From NCBI GenBank assembly GCA_002412495.1, contig DHVE01000071.1, positions 1-22,418 on the forward strand: a stretch of DNA of 22,418 nt. The letters are read 5' to 3'. Positions 15,014 through 22,404 of this stretch are shown in pieces. The position numbers and the translations under genes are program-made. Source of the DNA: Betaproteobacteria bacterium UBA5216 (lineage in GTDB: Bacteria > Pseudomonadota > Gammaproteobacteria > Burkholderiales > SG8-41). Each line of letters opens with the position of its first letter. Position 1 is the first letter of the stretch. The notes below the pieces were generated by a model. The model searched no databases, was not told the DNA's origin, and was given only the letters and a program-made list of their open reading frames with translations.

Positions 15014-15907
15014 ATGGATACGCCGGCCAGCCGCATCACCGTAAAGCGCCTGCACCCGCTGTTCGTCGCCGAGGTCACCGGCATCGACCTGACGAAGCCC
15101 GTGCCGCGCGAGGACTTCCGCGTGATCTGGGATGCGTTCAACGAGCACCAGATCCTCGTGTTTCGCGACCAGCATTTCGACGACGAATCGCAGATCGCGT
15201 TCAGCCGCCAATTCGGCGAACTCGAAACCATGATCGCGCACCCCGGCAACGACTGGAACCCGGGGCACATCTCCGTCATGACCAACCTTGGCAAGGACGG
15301 GAATTTCCTGCCCCCCGACCATCCGGCGATGCTGCACCGCGAGCGTAATGAAGAATGGCACAGTGACAGCTCGTTCAAGTCGGTGGCGGCGCTCGCCTCG
15401 CTGCTCGCGGCGCACATCGTGCCGCCGGTAGGCGGCAATACCGATTTCGCCAGCGCACGGGCGGCGTACGAGGCACTACCCGCCGAACGCAAGGCCGCGC
15501 TCGAAAATCTCACCGCGCTGCACCGCATGACGTATCGGGACATGGACAACGACAATAGCTACAACGACGATGACAAGAAACGCCATGTCGTCACGCACCC
15601 GGTGATCCGCGCCAATCCGGTCAACGGCCGCAAGGCACTCTACGTCGGCGCGCACGCGCAAGAGATCGTCGGCATGCCGCCGGAAGAAGGCGCAAGGCTA
15701 CTCGAAGAACTGACCGCTTTCGTCACGCAGCAGCAGTTCGTCTACAGCCACCCCTGGCGCGACGGCGACGCAGTGATGTGGGACAACCGCTGTACGCTGC
15801 ATCGGGCGACGACGTACGACAAGACTCAATACAAGCGCAAGTTGCACCGTACGACTATTGCGGGGAAGAAGCTGGACAGCGCGTTTGCGATGATGCCGGG
15901 GGCTTAA
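15014..15907 (+). CDS. TauD/TfdA-family 2-oxoglutarate-dependent dioxygenase
   Basis: A 297-residue Fe(II)/2-oxoglutarate dioxygenase of the TauD/TfdA family, which oxidises taurine, chlorophenoxyacetates and other acids. Iron ligands His116-Ser-Asp118 (EEWHSDSSF) and His263 (CTLHRATTYD) are clear, with Arg279 in KLHRTTIAG as the 2-oxoglutarate arginine, 16 residues after the distal histidine as expected. The N-terminal IDLTKPVPREDFRVIWDAF and LVFRDQ blocks are typical. A GGAGGA ribosome site precedes the ATG by four bases. Family certain, substrate unknown; TfdA-like chemistry would fit the catabolic surroundings but is not shown. The PhyH remnant begins 13 bases after its stop. Confidence 0.93.
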   Translation: MDTPASRITVKRLHPLFVAEVTGIDLTKPVPREDFRVIWDAFNEHQILVFRDQHFDDESQIAFSRQFGELETMIAHPGNDWNPGHISVMTNLGKDGNFLPPDHPAMLHRERNEEWHSDSSFKSVAALASLLAAHIVPPVGGNTDFASARAAYEALPAERKAALENLTALHRMTYRDMDNDNSYNDDDKKRHVVTHPVIRANPVNGRKALYVGAHAQEIVGMPPEEGARLLEELTAFVTQQQFVYSHPWRDGDAVMWDNRCTLHRATTYDKTQYKRKLHRTTIAGKKLDSAFAMMPGA

Positions 15908-15920
15908 AGAAGGTGGAAAC

Positions 15921-16049
15921 ATGCCAGTGCCCGCGGGCCGGCTGGTGGCGGAAGACTGGGAGCGTGCGCGGCGCAATGCTGAGATGACGAAGGAAATTCT
16001 TTATCGTGGGATTAAGGCGAAGTTGGTTAAAATGGATAGCAGGGGGTAG
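15921..16049 (+). pseudogene. 3' remnant of a second PhyH dioxygenase gene
   Basis: A 42-codon open stretch that aligns without gaps, including the stop position, to the last 42 codons of the PhyH gene (13953-14081). By hand count 96 of 129 bases and 27 of 42 residues agree; shared segments include PAGR, ADW/EDW and KEILYRG. All catalytic residues lie upstream in the intact gene, so this piece cannot be an enzyme. The divergence, mostly in third positions and conservative changes, suggests an old duplicate that was truncated, not a recent copy. It marks the left edge of the A+T-rich island. Confidence 0.8.
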
Positions 16050-16144
16050 CGTGGTATTCGAGGAATTGTTATAACCTGTTGTTTTAAATGTGTTTTTTTA
16101 ATTTCATGCTTGAGGATTTGTGCTGATGCGACAAGTCTTACCTC

Positions 16145-16173
16145 TTGGTTTCATTCCAAGAATGAGGTAGAAT
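16145..16173 (+). promoter_or_regulatory. Sigma-70-like promoter for the candidate RNA
   Basis: TTGGTT (16145-16150) and TAGAAT (16168-16173) are separated by exactly 17 bases. The -10 box matches consensus in five of six positions, the -35 in its first three. Transcription would start near 16180, just before the structured region. Confidence 0.5.
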
Positions 16174-16179
16174 GCGGTC

Positions 16180-16376
16180 GCGGTGGATGTCGAAAGCCAT
16201 CTGAGGTAACCATCACCGGTGGCAGAACAGTTCCTCATTTACTCTGCTGCGTAGGCCAAGAACAACAAGGTGGCCTAGGCTGTGAAATCCTTGACCGATT
16301 AGTTTGTCCTAAAGATTACTTTTTTAGGCACTAAATGAATGGCAAAACCCCCAAGCTCGGCTTCGGGGGTTTTTTT
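16180..16376 (+). ncRNA. Candidate structured RNA (about 200 nt) ending at an intrinsic terminator
   Basis: The stretch from the putative start to the terminator is nearly 200 bases and contains several possible hairpins. They are CGGTG(g)ATG/CATCACCG (16181-16189 with 16211-16218), GCAGA/TCTGC (16222-16226 with 16243-16247), a perfect TAGGCCA/TGGCCTA stem with a 12-base loop (16252-16258 with 16271-16277), and CCTAAA/TTTAGG (16308-16313 with 16323-16328), followed by the terminator. No known RNA family was recognised. It could be a stand-alone RNA working with the downstream proteins, or a long attenuating leader for them. A 74-codon reading frame across it has no ribosome site and is probably chance. 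The gap 16050-16144 is A+T-rich and otherwise featureless. Confidence 0.4.
16344..16376 (+). terminator. Rho-independent terminator
   Basis: The left arm from A344 runs AAAACCCCCAAGC, the loop is TCG, and the right arm is GCTTCGGGGG with one bulged C, followed by seven T. The stem has about ten pairs plus A/T pairs with the T-run. It lies only 18 bases before the ATG of the next gene, so that gene needs read-through or its own promoter. Confidence 0.88.
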
Positions 16377-16394
16377 ATTAAAAAGGAACACAGT

Positions 16395-17297
16395 ATGTCT
16401 CGCACGCTTTCCCCAGAAGAAATTGCTGCGCTTCACGCACATATTCGCAGATCTGAGTTTCCACACTTGCAGCCTCTGTTAGGGGCTTTCCTTGGAGGGT
16501 ACATCAAGCGGATATTACCTGATGTCAACTTCAAGTATCAGTTTGGAGGGTTGCGGCGTTTTCTGGAGTTGTACGCGCCAGAACTAGTCCGTTGGCGAGG
16601 GCGACGCGGCCTCGACGATGTATATGAGATTTTCACTGGCGGTAATGATTCTGATATTGCTTCGCTCGACCCGTGGCAAGAGATACAGCCTGAACCGTTA
16701 TTAGAGTTCTGGACGCTCGCGAGTAATCCCAGCGTACCGGGGTGCTTTGGATATATTTCATCTACTGGAAAGCTTTACTTCGGCACGGATCATCCTAAGC
16801 CCAAGGATGACATGAGGATATTTCAGAAATTGTCTGTTGGTGACTACAAATCGATTGGTAAAGAATTCCTCGAAACTAATCGGTTGACCAATGATTCTGA
16901 GCTGGCGGCCATCTTAACTCAGGAGCACTTTAATACGCTTTGGGTTCTCGCGTTAAAGCGAGGGGGATTGCTTCGACAGTGGGAAATTTTCAGGATGAAC
17001 GAGGTCATCCGCATATTTGAAGAAAGACTTGTCGGTGTAGGAGTAGATCCCCAGAAGGCAGAATACTGGGGCTCAATACTAAAGAGTTCTCGCGCTATTC
17101 GTATCAATAAAGAAAAAAGTGAATTCACCGAACACGCTAAGTTGCCTCGGAGCGTAGCGAGTTCGATGGAATCTATCGAGCGCCAAACTGCTCGATTAGC
17201 GGTTGAACGAATGAGCGATGACGAATTACGCAAGATCAACATTCCACTCCATGTAGTTATTGAACTGCTTCCGGAACTGCAGAAGCATCGGGGCTAA
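16395..17297 (+). CDS. Uncharacterised protein, first gene of the A+T-rich island (possible LOTUS-like N-terminus)
   Basis: A 300-residue protein that I do not recognise. It is cytoplasmic by appearance, with no signal peptide or membrane helix. Residues about 24-70 (HLQPLLGAFLGGYIKR, then FGGLRRFLELYAPELV and GRRGLDDVYEI) recall OST-HTH/LOTUS RNA-binding domains, which share the pattern of a P-rich strand, GL-x-x-FL and a closing hydrophobic strand; this is a weak visual match. The C-terminus is charged and helical. The start at 16395 has AAGGAA eight bases upstream. An in-frame ATG at 16335 would read through the terminator hairpin and add 20 residues. The next gene starts three bases after its stop, so the pair is an operon. 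Codon use and lower G+C differ from the flanks, suggesting acquisition. Confidence 0.7.
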   Translation: MSRTLSPEEIAALHAHIRRSEFPHLQPLLGAFLGGYIKRILPDVNFKYQFGGLRRFLELYAPELVRWRGRRGLDDVYEIFTGGNDSDIASLDPWQEIQPEPLLEFWTLASNPSVPGCFGYISSTGKLYFGTDHPKPKDDMRIFQKLSVGDYKSIGKEFLETNRLTNDSELAAILTQEHFNTLWVLALKRGGLLRQWEIFRMNEVIRIFEERLVGVGVDPQKAEYWGSILKSSRAIRINKEKSEFTEHAKLPRSVASSMESIERQTARLAVERMSDDELRKINIPLHVVIELLPELQKHRG

Positions 17298-17300
17298 AGA

Positions 17301-18620
17301 ATGTCAGTGCTATTTGTCGTCGAATCGGCTTTAGCGCAAGAGCTACGTAGTCGTATCGATCGAGTAGCCTTGGCGAGTTGGCGAGACGAAGGCCAAATTC
17401 TGTTTTTTACTGCGCCCGATGCAAATCGGACAGGAAAAGAACTTGCTGCGAATATTCTAGAATATTTAGATGGAAAATCTGTGGCCGACGTGTGGATACA
17501 GAAACGTCTTAAATGCGACATTCGGCAACTGCAATTACGAGGTTTGAGTGTAAGTAGTTATGCACTGAAAACCCTTTTGCAGGGCGACAACCTCTTCAAA
17601 TACCTCAAGCGTTTTGGTCTAGATTGGAAGACGGCGGCGCAACGTAAACTTTGTTCATACGCTTCTGCTGAAATAACTGAGTCACATGTCGCGAAGTGGT
17701 TGCTGCAGTTCGACCACCTTGGAAATCATCGGTGGGTCGGTGAAGTACTGCTTCGCCTATTAGACGTGATGCCTGCTCATGAAGTTGGAGATGCTCTTGC
17801 GGTAGATGGCTCGTTTTTTTCGGATCAACTGATTTTTGCATTTAATAAGGATCGATGGGGTAAGAGCTGGGAAACAATAAATGGCCACCTTGTGAAGAGG
17901 CACTCGGGCCTCAATTTGCAACCAATTAGCGAGGCTATCGTTGTATGCAAGTCTCCGAGTCGCATAAAGTTAATTGAGGATGGATTATTCTCGGGAACAG
18001 AAATGAAAGGCATTTTCGATAGCCTCTTAAACGAGCGCAATGGCCGCGCACCAAAGGTCACGCCATTGTCTGATCCATCTATATTAAGGAAAGTCGCATT
18101 GGGCCTGCGTTTTTCAGTGATTTGCGATTATGGGGATCAGATCCTTGCGCATTTCTTGGCAAAGAAAAACTTGCTCAACATTTCGATAGATCATGATGCG
18201 GCTCGTCGACGAATTCGCGTACTAAGACCAAATTCCGACAAAGCCAAACCAATATCTGAGGGCGTACCATCTCAATTTACAGATACATTTACCGAGCAAC
18301 TTCGTAGTCGAATTGAGCCAGAAGTGTTTCAGCACACGGAACTCTGGGGTGACAAAATAGATAGGGCGAAGTCGTTTTGTCGCGAAATAGGTGGTCAACT
18401 GTGGCAGAACTATTTATACAAGAAGAATTATCTAACTGGCTGGCCACCTGATCGAGTTCAACGATGCGCGTTAGGCATGGAGGGGTTGGGGTTGGCCTTT
18501 GCCTTTGCGCATTCGGTGCCAAAAGCAACGCTACCTCTTTTCTGGGGACGTGGTCCCGTTTACTTTGGGGGTAATGAAAAAGTGAACTGGATCCCGTTGT
18601 TCGAGAACGCGGATACGTAA
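17301..18620 (+). CDS. Uncharacterised protein with a C-terminus resembling PRTase-like conflict-system proteins
   Basis: A 439-residue protein, second in the island operon. The central part has WLLQFDHLGNHRWVGEVLLR (residues about 134-153), and the end carries RCALGMEGLGLAFAFAHSVP, TLPLFWGRG and WIPLFE. From memory this LGF...PNxTLPLLW...WxPLF ending marks phosphoribosyltransferase-like proteins (PRTase-CE type) predicted in prokaryotic conflict systems. The normal PRPP-binding acidic motif is not evident, so it may be a degenerate or distant member. The first 110 residues are a separate region that I cannot assign. There is no signal peptide or membrane segment. G+C is low (23 of 60 bases at 17821-17880, against 42 of 60 at 15061-15120). 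A defence role is plausible but inferred. Confidence 0.65.
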   Translation: MSVLFVVESALAQELRSRIDRVALASWRDEGQILFFTAPDANRTGKELAANILEYLDGKSVADVWIQKRLKCDIRQLQLRGLSVSSYALKTLLQGDNLFKYLKRFGLDWKTAAQRKLCSYASAEITESHVAKWLLQFDHLGNHRWVGEVLLRLLDVMPAHEVGDALAVDGSFFSDQLIFAFNKDRWGKSWETINGHLVKRHSGLNLQPISEAIVVCKSPSRIKLIEDGLFSGTEMKGIFDSLLNERNGRAPKVTPLSDPSILRKVALGLRFSVICDYGDQILAHFLAKKNLLNISIDHDAARRRIRVLRPNSDKAKPISEGVPSQFTDTFTEQLRSRIEPEVFQHTELWGDKIDRAKSFCREIGGQLWQNYLYKKNYLTGWPPDRVQRCALGMEGLGLAFAFAHSVPKATLPLFWGRGPVYFGGNEKVNWIPLFENADT

Positions 18621-18758
18621 AAGCAGTGCCGTCAACGACCGTACCTATGAGTGAGGGAGTCCCAAAGTAATACAATCTGCCTGCTTATGTTTCGCAACGC
18701 ACACTTGGCCCAAGGGCGCTGAAATTTGAGGGGATAGAAGGGTACTTACTTTAGCTGC
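18621..18758. other. Right edge of the island, non-coding
   Basis: 138 bases between the second island gene and the convergent ATPase gene. No strong hairpin, repeat or reading frame was found. Base composition returns to the high-G+C level at about 18720-18760. Confidence 0.5.
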
Positions 18759-20312
18759 TCAGCGACGCTTCCCCCCCCCCATAATCCCGCCCAGAACGCC
18801 GCGCAGGATTTCCTTCCCCACTTGCGTGCCGATAGTGCGCACCGCACTCTTGGCTGCGGTCTGCACCAGGCCGTCGTGCTGACCGCCGCGCGGGCCGGTG
18901 GTGCCGAACAGGATGTCTTTCAATCCGCCGAAGAGTCCGCCGCTTTCTTGCTGCGCGGGCGGGGCGCCCGCAGGCGCTGTTCCCGCAGTGGGCGCGCCGC
19001 CTCCTGCGCCCGAGGGTGCGGCGGCTCCCGCCACGCGCCCGGTAAGTTTTTCGTATGCCGATTCGCGATCCACGGTTTTTTCATACACGCCCGCGACCAG
19101 CGAATCCTTGATGATTGCGGCGCGTTCTTCCGTCGTGACCGGCCCCAGCCGGCTGCCGGGAGGCGCGACGAAGGCGCGCTCGACGATCGTGGGGCGGCCT
19201 TTTTCATCGAGGAATGACACCAGCGCTTCGCCCACCGCGAGTTCGGTGATCACCGATTCGACATCGAGCTTGGGATTGGCGCGCATGGTGGAGGCCGCCG
19301 ATTTCACCGCTTTCTGGTCGCGCGGGGTGAAGGCGCGCAGTGCGTGTTGCACGCGGTTGCCGAGTTGGCCCAGCACGGTGTCGGGCACGTCCAGTGGGTT
19401 TTGCGTGACAAAATAAACGCCCACGCCCTTGGAGCGCACCAGCCGCACCACCTGTTCGATTTTCTCCAGCAGCGCTTGCGGCGCGTCGGTAAACAGCAGA
19501 TGCGCTTCGTCGAAGAAGAACACCAGCTTGGGTTTTTCAACGTCGCCGACTTCGGGCAGTTGCTCGAACAGTTCCGACAGCATCCACAGCAAAAACGTCG
19601 CGTAGAGCTTGGGCGAGGTCATCAATTTATCAGCGGCGAGGATGTTGATGATGCCGCGGCCCTTGGCGTCGGTCTGAATAAAATCCATGATGTTGAGCGC
19701 GGGCTCACCGAAGAACCGATCCGCGCCCTGTTGGTCAATCTCCAGCAGGCCGCGCTGGATCGCGCCGATGGAGGCCGCCGACACGTTGCCGTACTCGGTG
19801 GTGAACTGCTTGGCGTTTTCGCCCACGAATTGCAGCATTGCGCGCAGGTCTTTCATGTCGAGCAGCAATAGGCCCTTGTCGTCGGCGATTTTGAACACCA
19901 GCGTGAGCACGCCTTGCTGCGTGTCGTTCAAATTGAGCATGCGCGCGAGCAGCAGCGGCCCCATTTCGGAAGCGGTGGCGCGCACCGGATGGCCCTGCTT
20001 GCCGAACGTGTCCCAAAACACCACCGGGCAGGCTTCGGTTTTGAAGTCGTCGATTTTCAGCTGTTCAACGCGGTCTTTGACTTTGCCCTTCAGTTCGCCC
20101 GCCTGCGACAGGCCCGCGAGATCGCCCTTTACATCGGCCATGAACACCGGCACGCCGATACGGCTGAGTGATTCGGCGATGCGTTGCAGCGTGACGGTCT
20201 TGCCCGTGCCCGTGGCGCCCGCGATCAGGCCATGGCGATTGGCCAGCGCGGGCAGCAAACACAAGGCCTGCTCGCCAAGCGTGTCCTTGGCGATTAATAA
20301 AGGGTCGGGCAT
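18759..20312 (-). CDS. HerA-like/YjgR-type (DUF853) P-loop ATPase
   Basis: A 517-residue cytoplasmic ATPase of the HerA/FtsK-like class, YjgR branch. The Walker A motif GATGTGKT is at residues 32-39, Walker B with FFFDEAH at 265-271, and a probable arginine finger region at GNRVQHALRAFTPRDQK (318-334). A Gly/Ala/Pro-rich linker at about 428-455 joins to a conserved C-terminal tail (VGKEILRGVLGGIMGGG, then KRR). Known members are close to the same length. The start at 20312 has GGAGAC a few bases upstream. The gene is divergent from yebC across 83 bases. The glycine tail is coded by a ten-G run (18771-18780 on the plus strand as C), which is intact in frame but prone to slippage. The cellular role of this family is poorly known. 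Confidence 0.92.
   Translation of the reverse strand: MPDPLLIAKDTLGEQALCLLPALANRHGLIAGATGTGKTVTLQRIAESLSRIGVPVFMADVKGDLAGLSQAGELKGKVKDRVEQLKIDDFKTEACPVVFWDTFGKQGHPVRATASEMGPLLLARMLNLNDTQQGVLTLVFKIADDKGLLLLDMKDLRAMLQFVGENAKQFTTEYGNVSAASIGAIQRGLLEIDQQGADRFFGEPALNIMDFIQTDAKGRGIINILAADKLMTSPKLYATFLLWMLSELFEQLPEVGDVEKPKLVFFFDEAHLLFTDAPQALLEKIEQVVRLVRSKGVGVYFVTQNPLDVPDTVLGQLGNRVQHALRAFTPRDQKAVKSAASTMRANPKLDVESVITELAVGEALVSFLDEKGRPTIVERAFVAPPGSRLGPVTTEERAAIIKDSLVAGVYEKTVDRESAYEKLTGRVAGAAAPSGAGGGAPTAGTAPAGAPPAQQESGGLFGGLKDILFGTTGPRGGQHDGLVQTAAKSAVRTIGTQVGKEILRGVLGGIMGGGKRR
18771..18780. repeat. C10 homopolymer in the ATPase C-terminal codons
   Basis: Ten consecutive C on the plus strand, coding MGGGK on the minus strand, seven residues before the stop. 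A change of one base would alter only the last few residues and could extend the protein. Confidence 0.9.
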
Positions 20313-20324
20313 GACGGTCTCCGT

Positions 20325-20345
20325 GATAAAATTTTATCCATTGTA
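20325..20345. promoter_or_regulatory. Palindrome and possible ATPase promoter in the divergent spacer
   Basis: GATAAAATTTTATC (20325-20338) is a perfect 14-base palindrome in the leader of the ATPase gene. Next to it on the minus strand, TACAAT (20345-20340) could be a -10 box, but its -35 is weak. It may be a regulator site or simply an A/T-rich leader element. Confidence 0.3.
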
Positions 20346-20395
20346 GCGGGTTCCGAAAACTCAGGAACAAACTCTGGGACGTACAAGGACGCAAT

Positions 20396-21127
20396 ATGGC
20401 AGGGCATTCCAAGTGGGCGAACATCCAGCATCGCAAGGGCCGGCAGGACGCCAAGCGCGGCAAGATTTTCACGCGATTGATTAAAGAAATCACGGTGGCG
20501 GCGCGTCTGGGCGGCGGTGATGCAAACACCAATCCGCGTCTGCGTCTGGCGATGGACAAGGCCTACGCCAACAACATGCCAAAAGATAATGTCGAGCGCG
20601 CCATCAAGCGCGGCACGGGCGATCTGGAAGGCGTGAACTACGAAGAAATTCGTTACGAAGGCTACGGCATCGGCGGCGCGGCGGTCATGGTCGATTGCAT
20701 GACCGACAACCGCACGCGCACGGTGGCCGATGTGCGATTTGCGTTCACCAAAAACGGCGGCAACATGGGCGCCGAAGGCTCGGTGGCGTTTTTGTTCAAG
20801 CACTGCGGCCAAATGATTTTTGCGCCGGGCACAGACGAAGAAAAACTCATGGAAGCCGCCATCGATGCCGGCGCCGAGGACGTGGTGACCAACGAAGACG
20901 GCAGCATCGAAGTCATCACCGATCCGCACGAGTTTCACAAGGTTAAGACAGGCATCGAAAAAGCCGGCTTCAAACCGGAACTCGCCGAAGTGATCATGAA
21001 ACCGACTACCGAGAATGTGCTGACCGGCGATGACGCGGTAAAAATGCAAAAGCTGATCGATGCGCTGGAGGCGCTGGATGACGTGCAGGAGGTTTATACC
21101 AGTGCCGTGATTGATGCGGATGCGTGA
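20396..21127 (+). CDS. yebC: YebC/PmpR-family protein
   Basis: A 243-residue YebC/PmpR-type protein. It opens with the family hallmark MAGHSKWANIQHRKGRQDAK and continues GKIFTRLIKEI, with the later MPKDNVERAIKRGTG and YEGYGIGG blocks. The length is typical. The family has long been annotated as transcriptional regulators; some members help translation of difficult sequences, so the molecular role here is left open. AAGGA at 20385-20389 lies six bases before the ATG. It comes before ruvC, ruvA and ruvB, a common order in proteobacteria, but a 147-base spacer with an inverted pair of repeats separates it from ruvC, so transcription may be partly uncoupled. Confidence 0.96.
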   Translation: MAGHSKWANIQHRKGRQDAKRGKIFTRLIKEITVAARLGGGDANTNPRLRLAMDKAYANNMPKDNVERAIKRGTGDLEGVNYEEIRYEGYGIGGAAVMVDCMTDNRTRTVADVRFAFTKNGGNMGAEGSVAFLFKHCGQMIFAPGTDEEKLMEAAIDAGAEDVVTNEDGSIEVITDPHEFHKVKTGIEKAGFKPELAEVIMKPTTENVLTGDDAVKMQKLIDALEALDDVQEVYTSAVIDADA

Positions 21128-21148
21128 AGGTTCCGCGCAACGGATTAG

Positions 21149-21190
21149 TTCCCTCCCCCTTGAGGGGGGAGGGTTAGGGTGGGGGTGAGG
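21149..21190 (+). repeat. G/C-rich palindromic intergenic repeat, copy E
   Basis: Hairpin TTCCCTCCCCCTTGA / GGGGGGAGGG followed by the tail TTAGGGTGGGGGTGAGG. It lies directly after yebC and is half of an inverted pair with copy F. Confidence 0.75.
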
Positions 21191-21210
21191 AATGTCATGT
21201 GCGCCATGAT

Positions 21211-21252
21211 TTCACCCCCATCCCAGCCTTCCCCCTTCAAGGGGGAAGGGGC
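21211..21252 (-). repeat. G/C-rich palindromic intergenic repeat, copy F (inverted)
   Basis: Reverse-complement relative of copy E: tail TTCACCCCCATCCCAGCC, then hairpin TTCCCCCTTCAAGGGGGAA. The whole pair 21149-21252 can fold into one long stem with two side hairpins between yebC and ruvC. Confidence 0.75.
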
Positions 21253-21274
21253 TTCGTGAAGGCTTCGTAAAGCA

Positions 21275-21826
21275 GTGCGACAGCTTGCATTGGGCAATTC
21301 TCAAACCATACGCATTTTAGGCATCGACCCGGGCCTGCGCGCCACCGGCTTCGGTATCCTTGAGAAATCCGGCGGCAAGCTCACCTACGTCACCAGCGGC
21401 TGCATCCGAACCGCCACCGGCGAACTGCCGCTGCGGCTGAAAACCATACTCGATGGGCTTGCCGAAGTGATCGGCGACAATGCGCCGGTGCAGGTGGCGG
21501 TCGAAAAAGTGTTCGTCAACGTCAATCCGCAATCCACGCTGCTGCTGGGTCAGGCGCGAGGCGCCGCCATCTGCGCGGCGGTGATGCACGATCTGCCGGT
21601 TTCGGAATACACTGCGCTGCAAGTCAAACAGGCGGTGGTCGGCAACGGCCACGCCAAAAAAGAACAGGTGCAGGAAATGGTGAAACGGTTGTTGCGGCTC
21701 GCGGGCGACCCGAACCCCGACGCGGCGGATGCGCTGGCGTGCGCGATTTGTCATGCGCATGGCGGGCAGGGGTTGGGTCTGCTGGCGACGGCGGGGTATC
21801 GTATGAAGCGCGGGAGGCTGGTTTGA
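21275..21826 (+). CDS. ruvC: Crossover junction endodeoxyribonuclease RuvC
   Basis: A 183-residue Holliday-junction resolvase that nicks symmetric strands of four-way junctions with the RuvAB motor. The four acidic metal ligands are present with exact family spacing: Asp18 (GIDPG), Glu77 (VEKVF), Asp149 and Asp152 (DAADALA), corresponding to D7, E66, D138 and D141 of E. coli. The start is uncertain: no ATG lies near ILGIDPG, and the GTG at 21275 is the best in-frame choice, with a TTG at 21290 possible; neither has a strong ribosome site. Its stop overlaps the TTG start of ruvA, so the resolvase genes are translationally coupled. Confidence 0.95.
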   Translation: MRQLALGNSQTIRILGIDPGLRATGFGILEKSGGKLTYVTSGCIRTATGELPLRLKTILDGLAEVIGDNAPVQVAVEKVFVNVNPQSTLLLGQARGAAICAAVMHDLPVSEYTALQVKQAVVGNGHAKKEQVQEMVKRLLRLAGDPNPDAADALACAICHAHGGQGLGLLATAGYRMKRGRLV

Positions 21827-22404
21827 TCGGCCGCATCACGGGCAAACTGCTAGCCAAGCAGCCGCCACAAATCATCGTCGATGTGCAGGGCGTCGGTTAT
21901 GAAATCGACGTGCCGATGAGTACGCTGTATCAATTGCCCGCCGCCGGCGCGGATGTCACGCTGCTCACGCATCTGACGGTGCGCGAAGACGCGCATCTGC
22001 TGTACGGTTTTGCCACCGAGCAGGAGCGCACGGTGTTTCGCCAGTTGCTGAAAATCTCCGGCGTGGGCGCGCGCACGGCGCTGTCGGTGCTGTCGGGTTT
22101 GAGCGTGGCCGATCTGCATGCGGCGGTGAGCGCGCAGGATACCGGCAGGCTCACCAAGATTCCTGGCATCGGCAAAAAAACCGCCGAACGCCTGCTGCTG
22201 GAACTCAAGGACAAACTCAAGGTGACCGTGATTTCGTCGTCCGCCAGTGCCGCGATCACCGCCAGTTCCGATATCGTCAATGCGCTGCTTTCGCTGGGTT
22301 ATAACGACAAGGAAGCCTCGTGGGCGGTGAAGCAGTTGCCGGTGGATGCCAGCGTGAATGATGGCATTCGGCAGGCGCTGAAATTGTTGTCCAAATCAAA
22401 ATGA
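21823..22404 (+). CDS. ruvA: Holliday junction branch migration protein RuvA
   Basis: A 193-residue RuvA that binds four-way junctions as a tetramer and loads RuvB. An N-terminal OB-fold (IGRITGKLLA, later VGYEIDVPM and LYGF) is followed by two helix-hairpin-helix motifs (LLKISGVGARTALSVLSGL and LTKIPGIGKKTAERLLLEL) and a C-terminal domain with ALLSLGYNDKEASWAV that contacts RuvB. The start is a TTG at 21823, set by GGAGG at 21813-21817 five bases upstream and by the TTGA overlap with the ruvC stop; longer in-frame ATG and GTG starts lie inside ruvC. It overlaps ruvB at its own end. Confidence 0.96.
   Translation: MIGRITGKLLAKQPPQIIVDVQGVGYEIDVPMSTLYQLPAAGADVTLLTHLTVREDAHLLYGFATEQERTVFRQLLKISGVGARTALSVLSGLSVADLHAAVSAQDTGRLTKIPGIGKKTAERLLLELKDKLKVTVISSSASAAITASSDIVNALLSLGYNDKEASWAVKQLPVDASVNDGIRQALKLLSKSK

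Noticed and set aside
16110..16334. A 74-codon frame before the island terminator
   Set aside because: It has no ribosome site, crosses the promoter and several stems, and resembles no protein; an untranslated RNA explains the region better.
16180..16376. Known RNA classes (tRNA, 6S, tmRNA, retron msr-msd)
   Set aside because: There is no cloverleaf, no recognisable 6S or tmRNA core and no reverse transcriptase gene nearby. Size alone resembles 6S RNA but the sequence does not.
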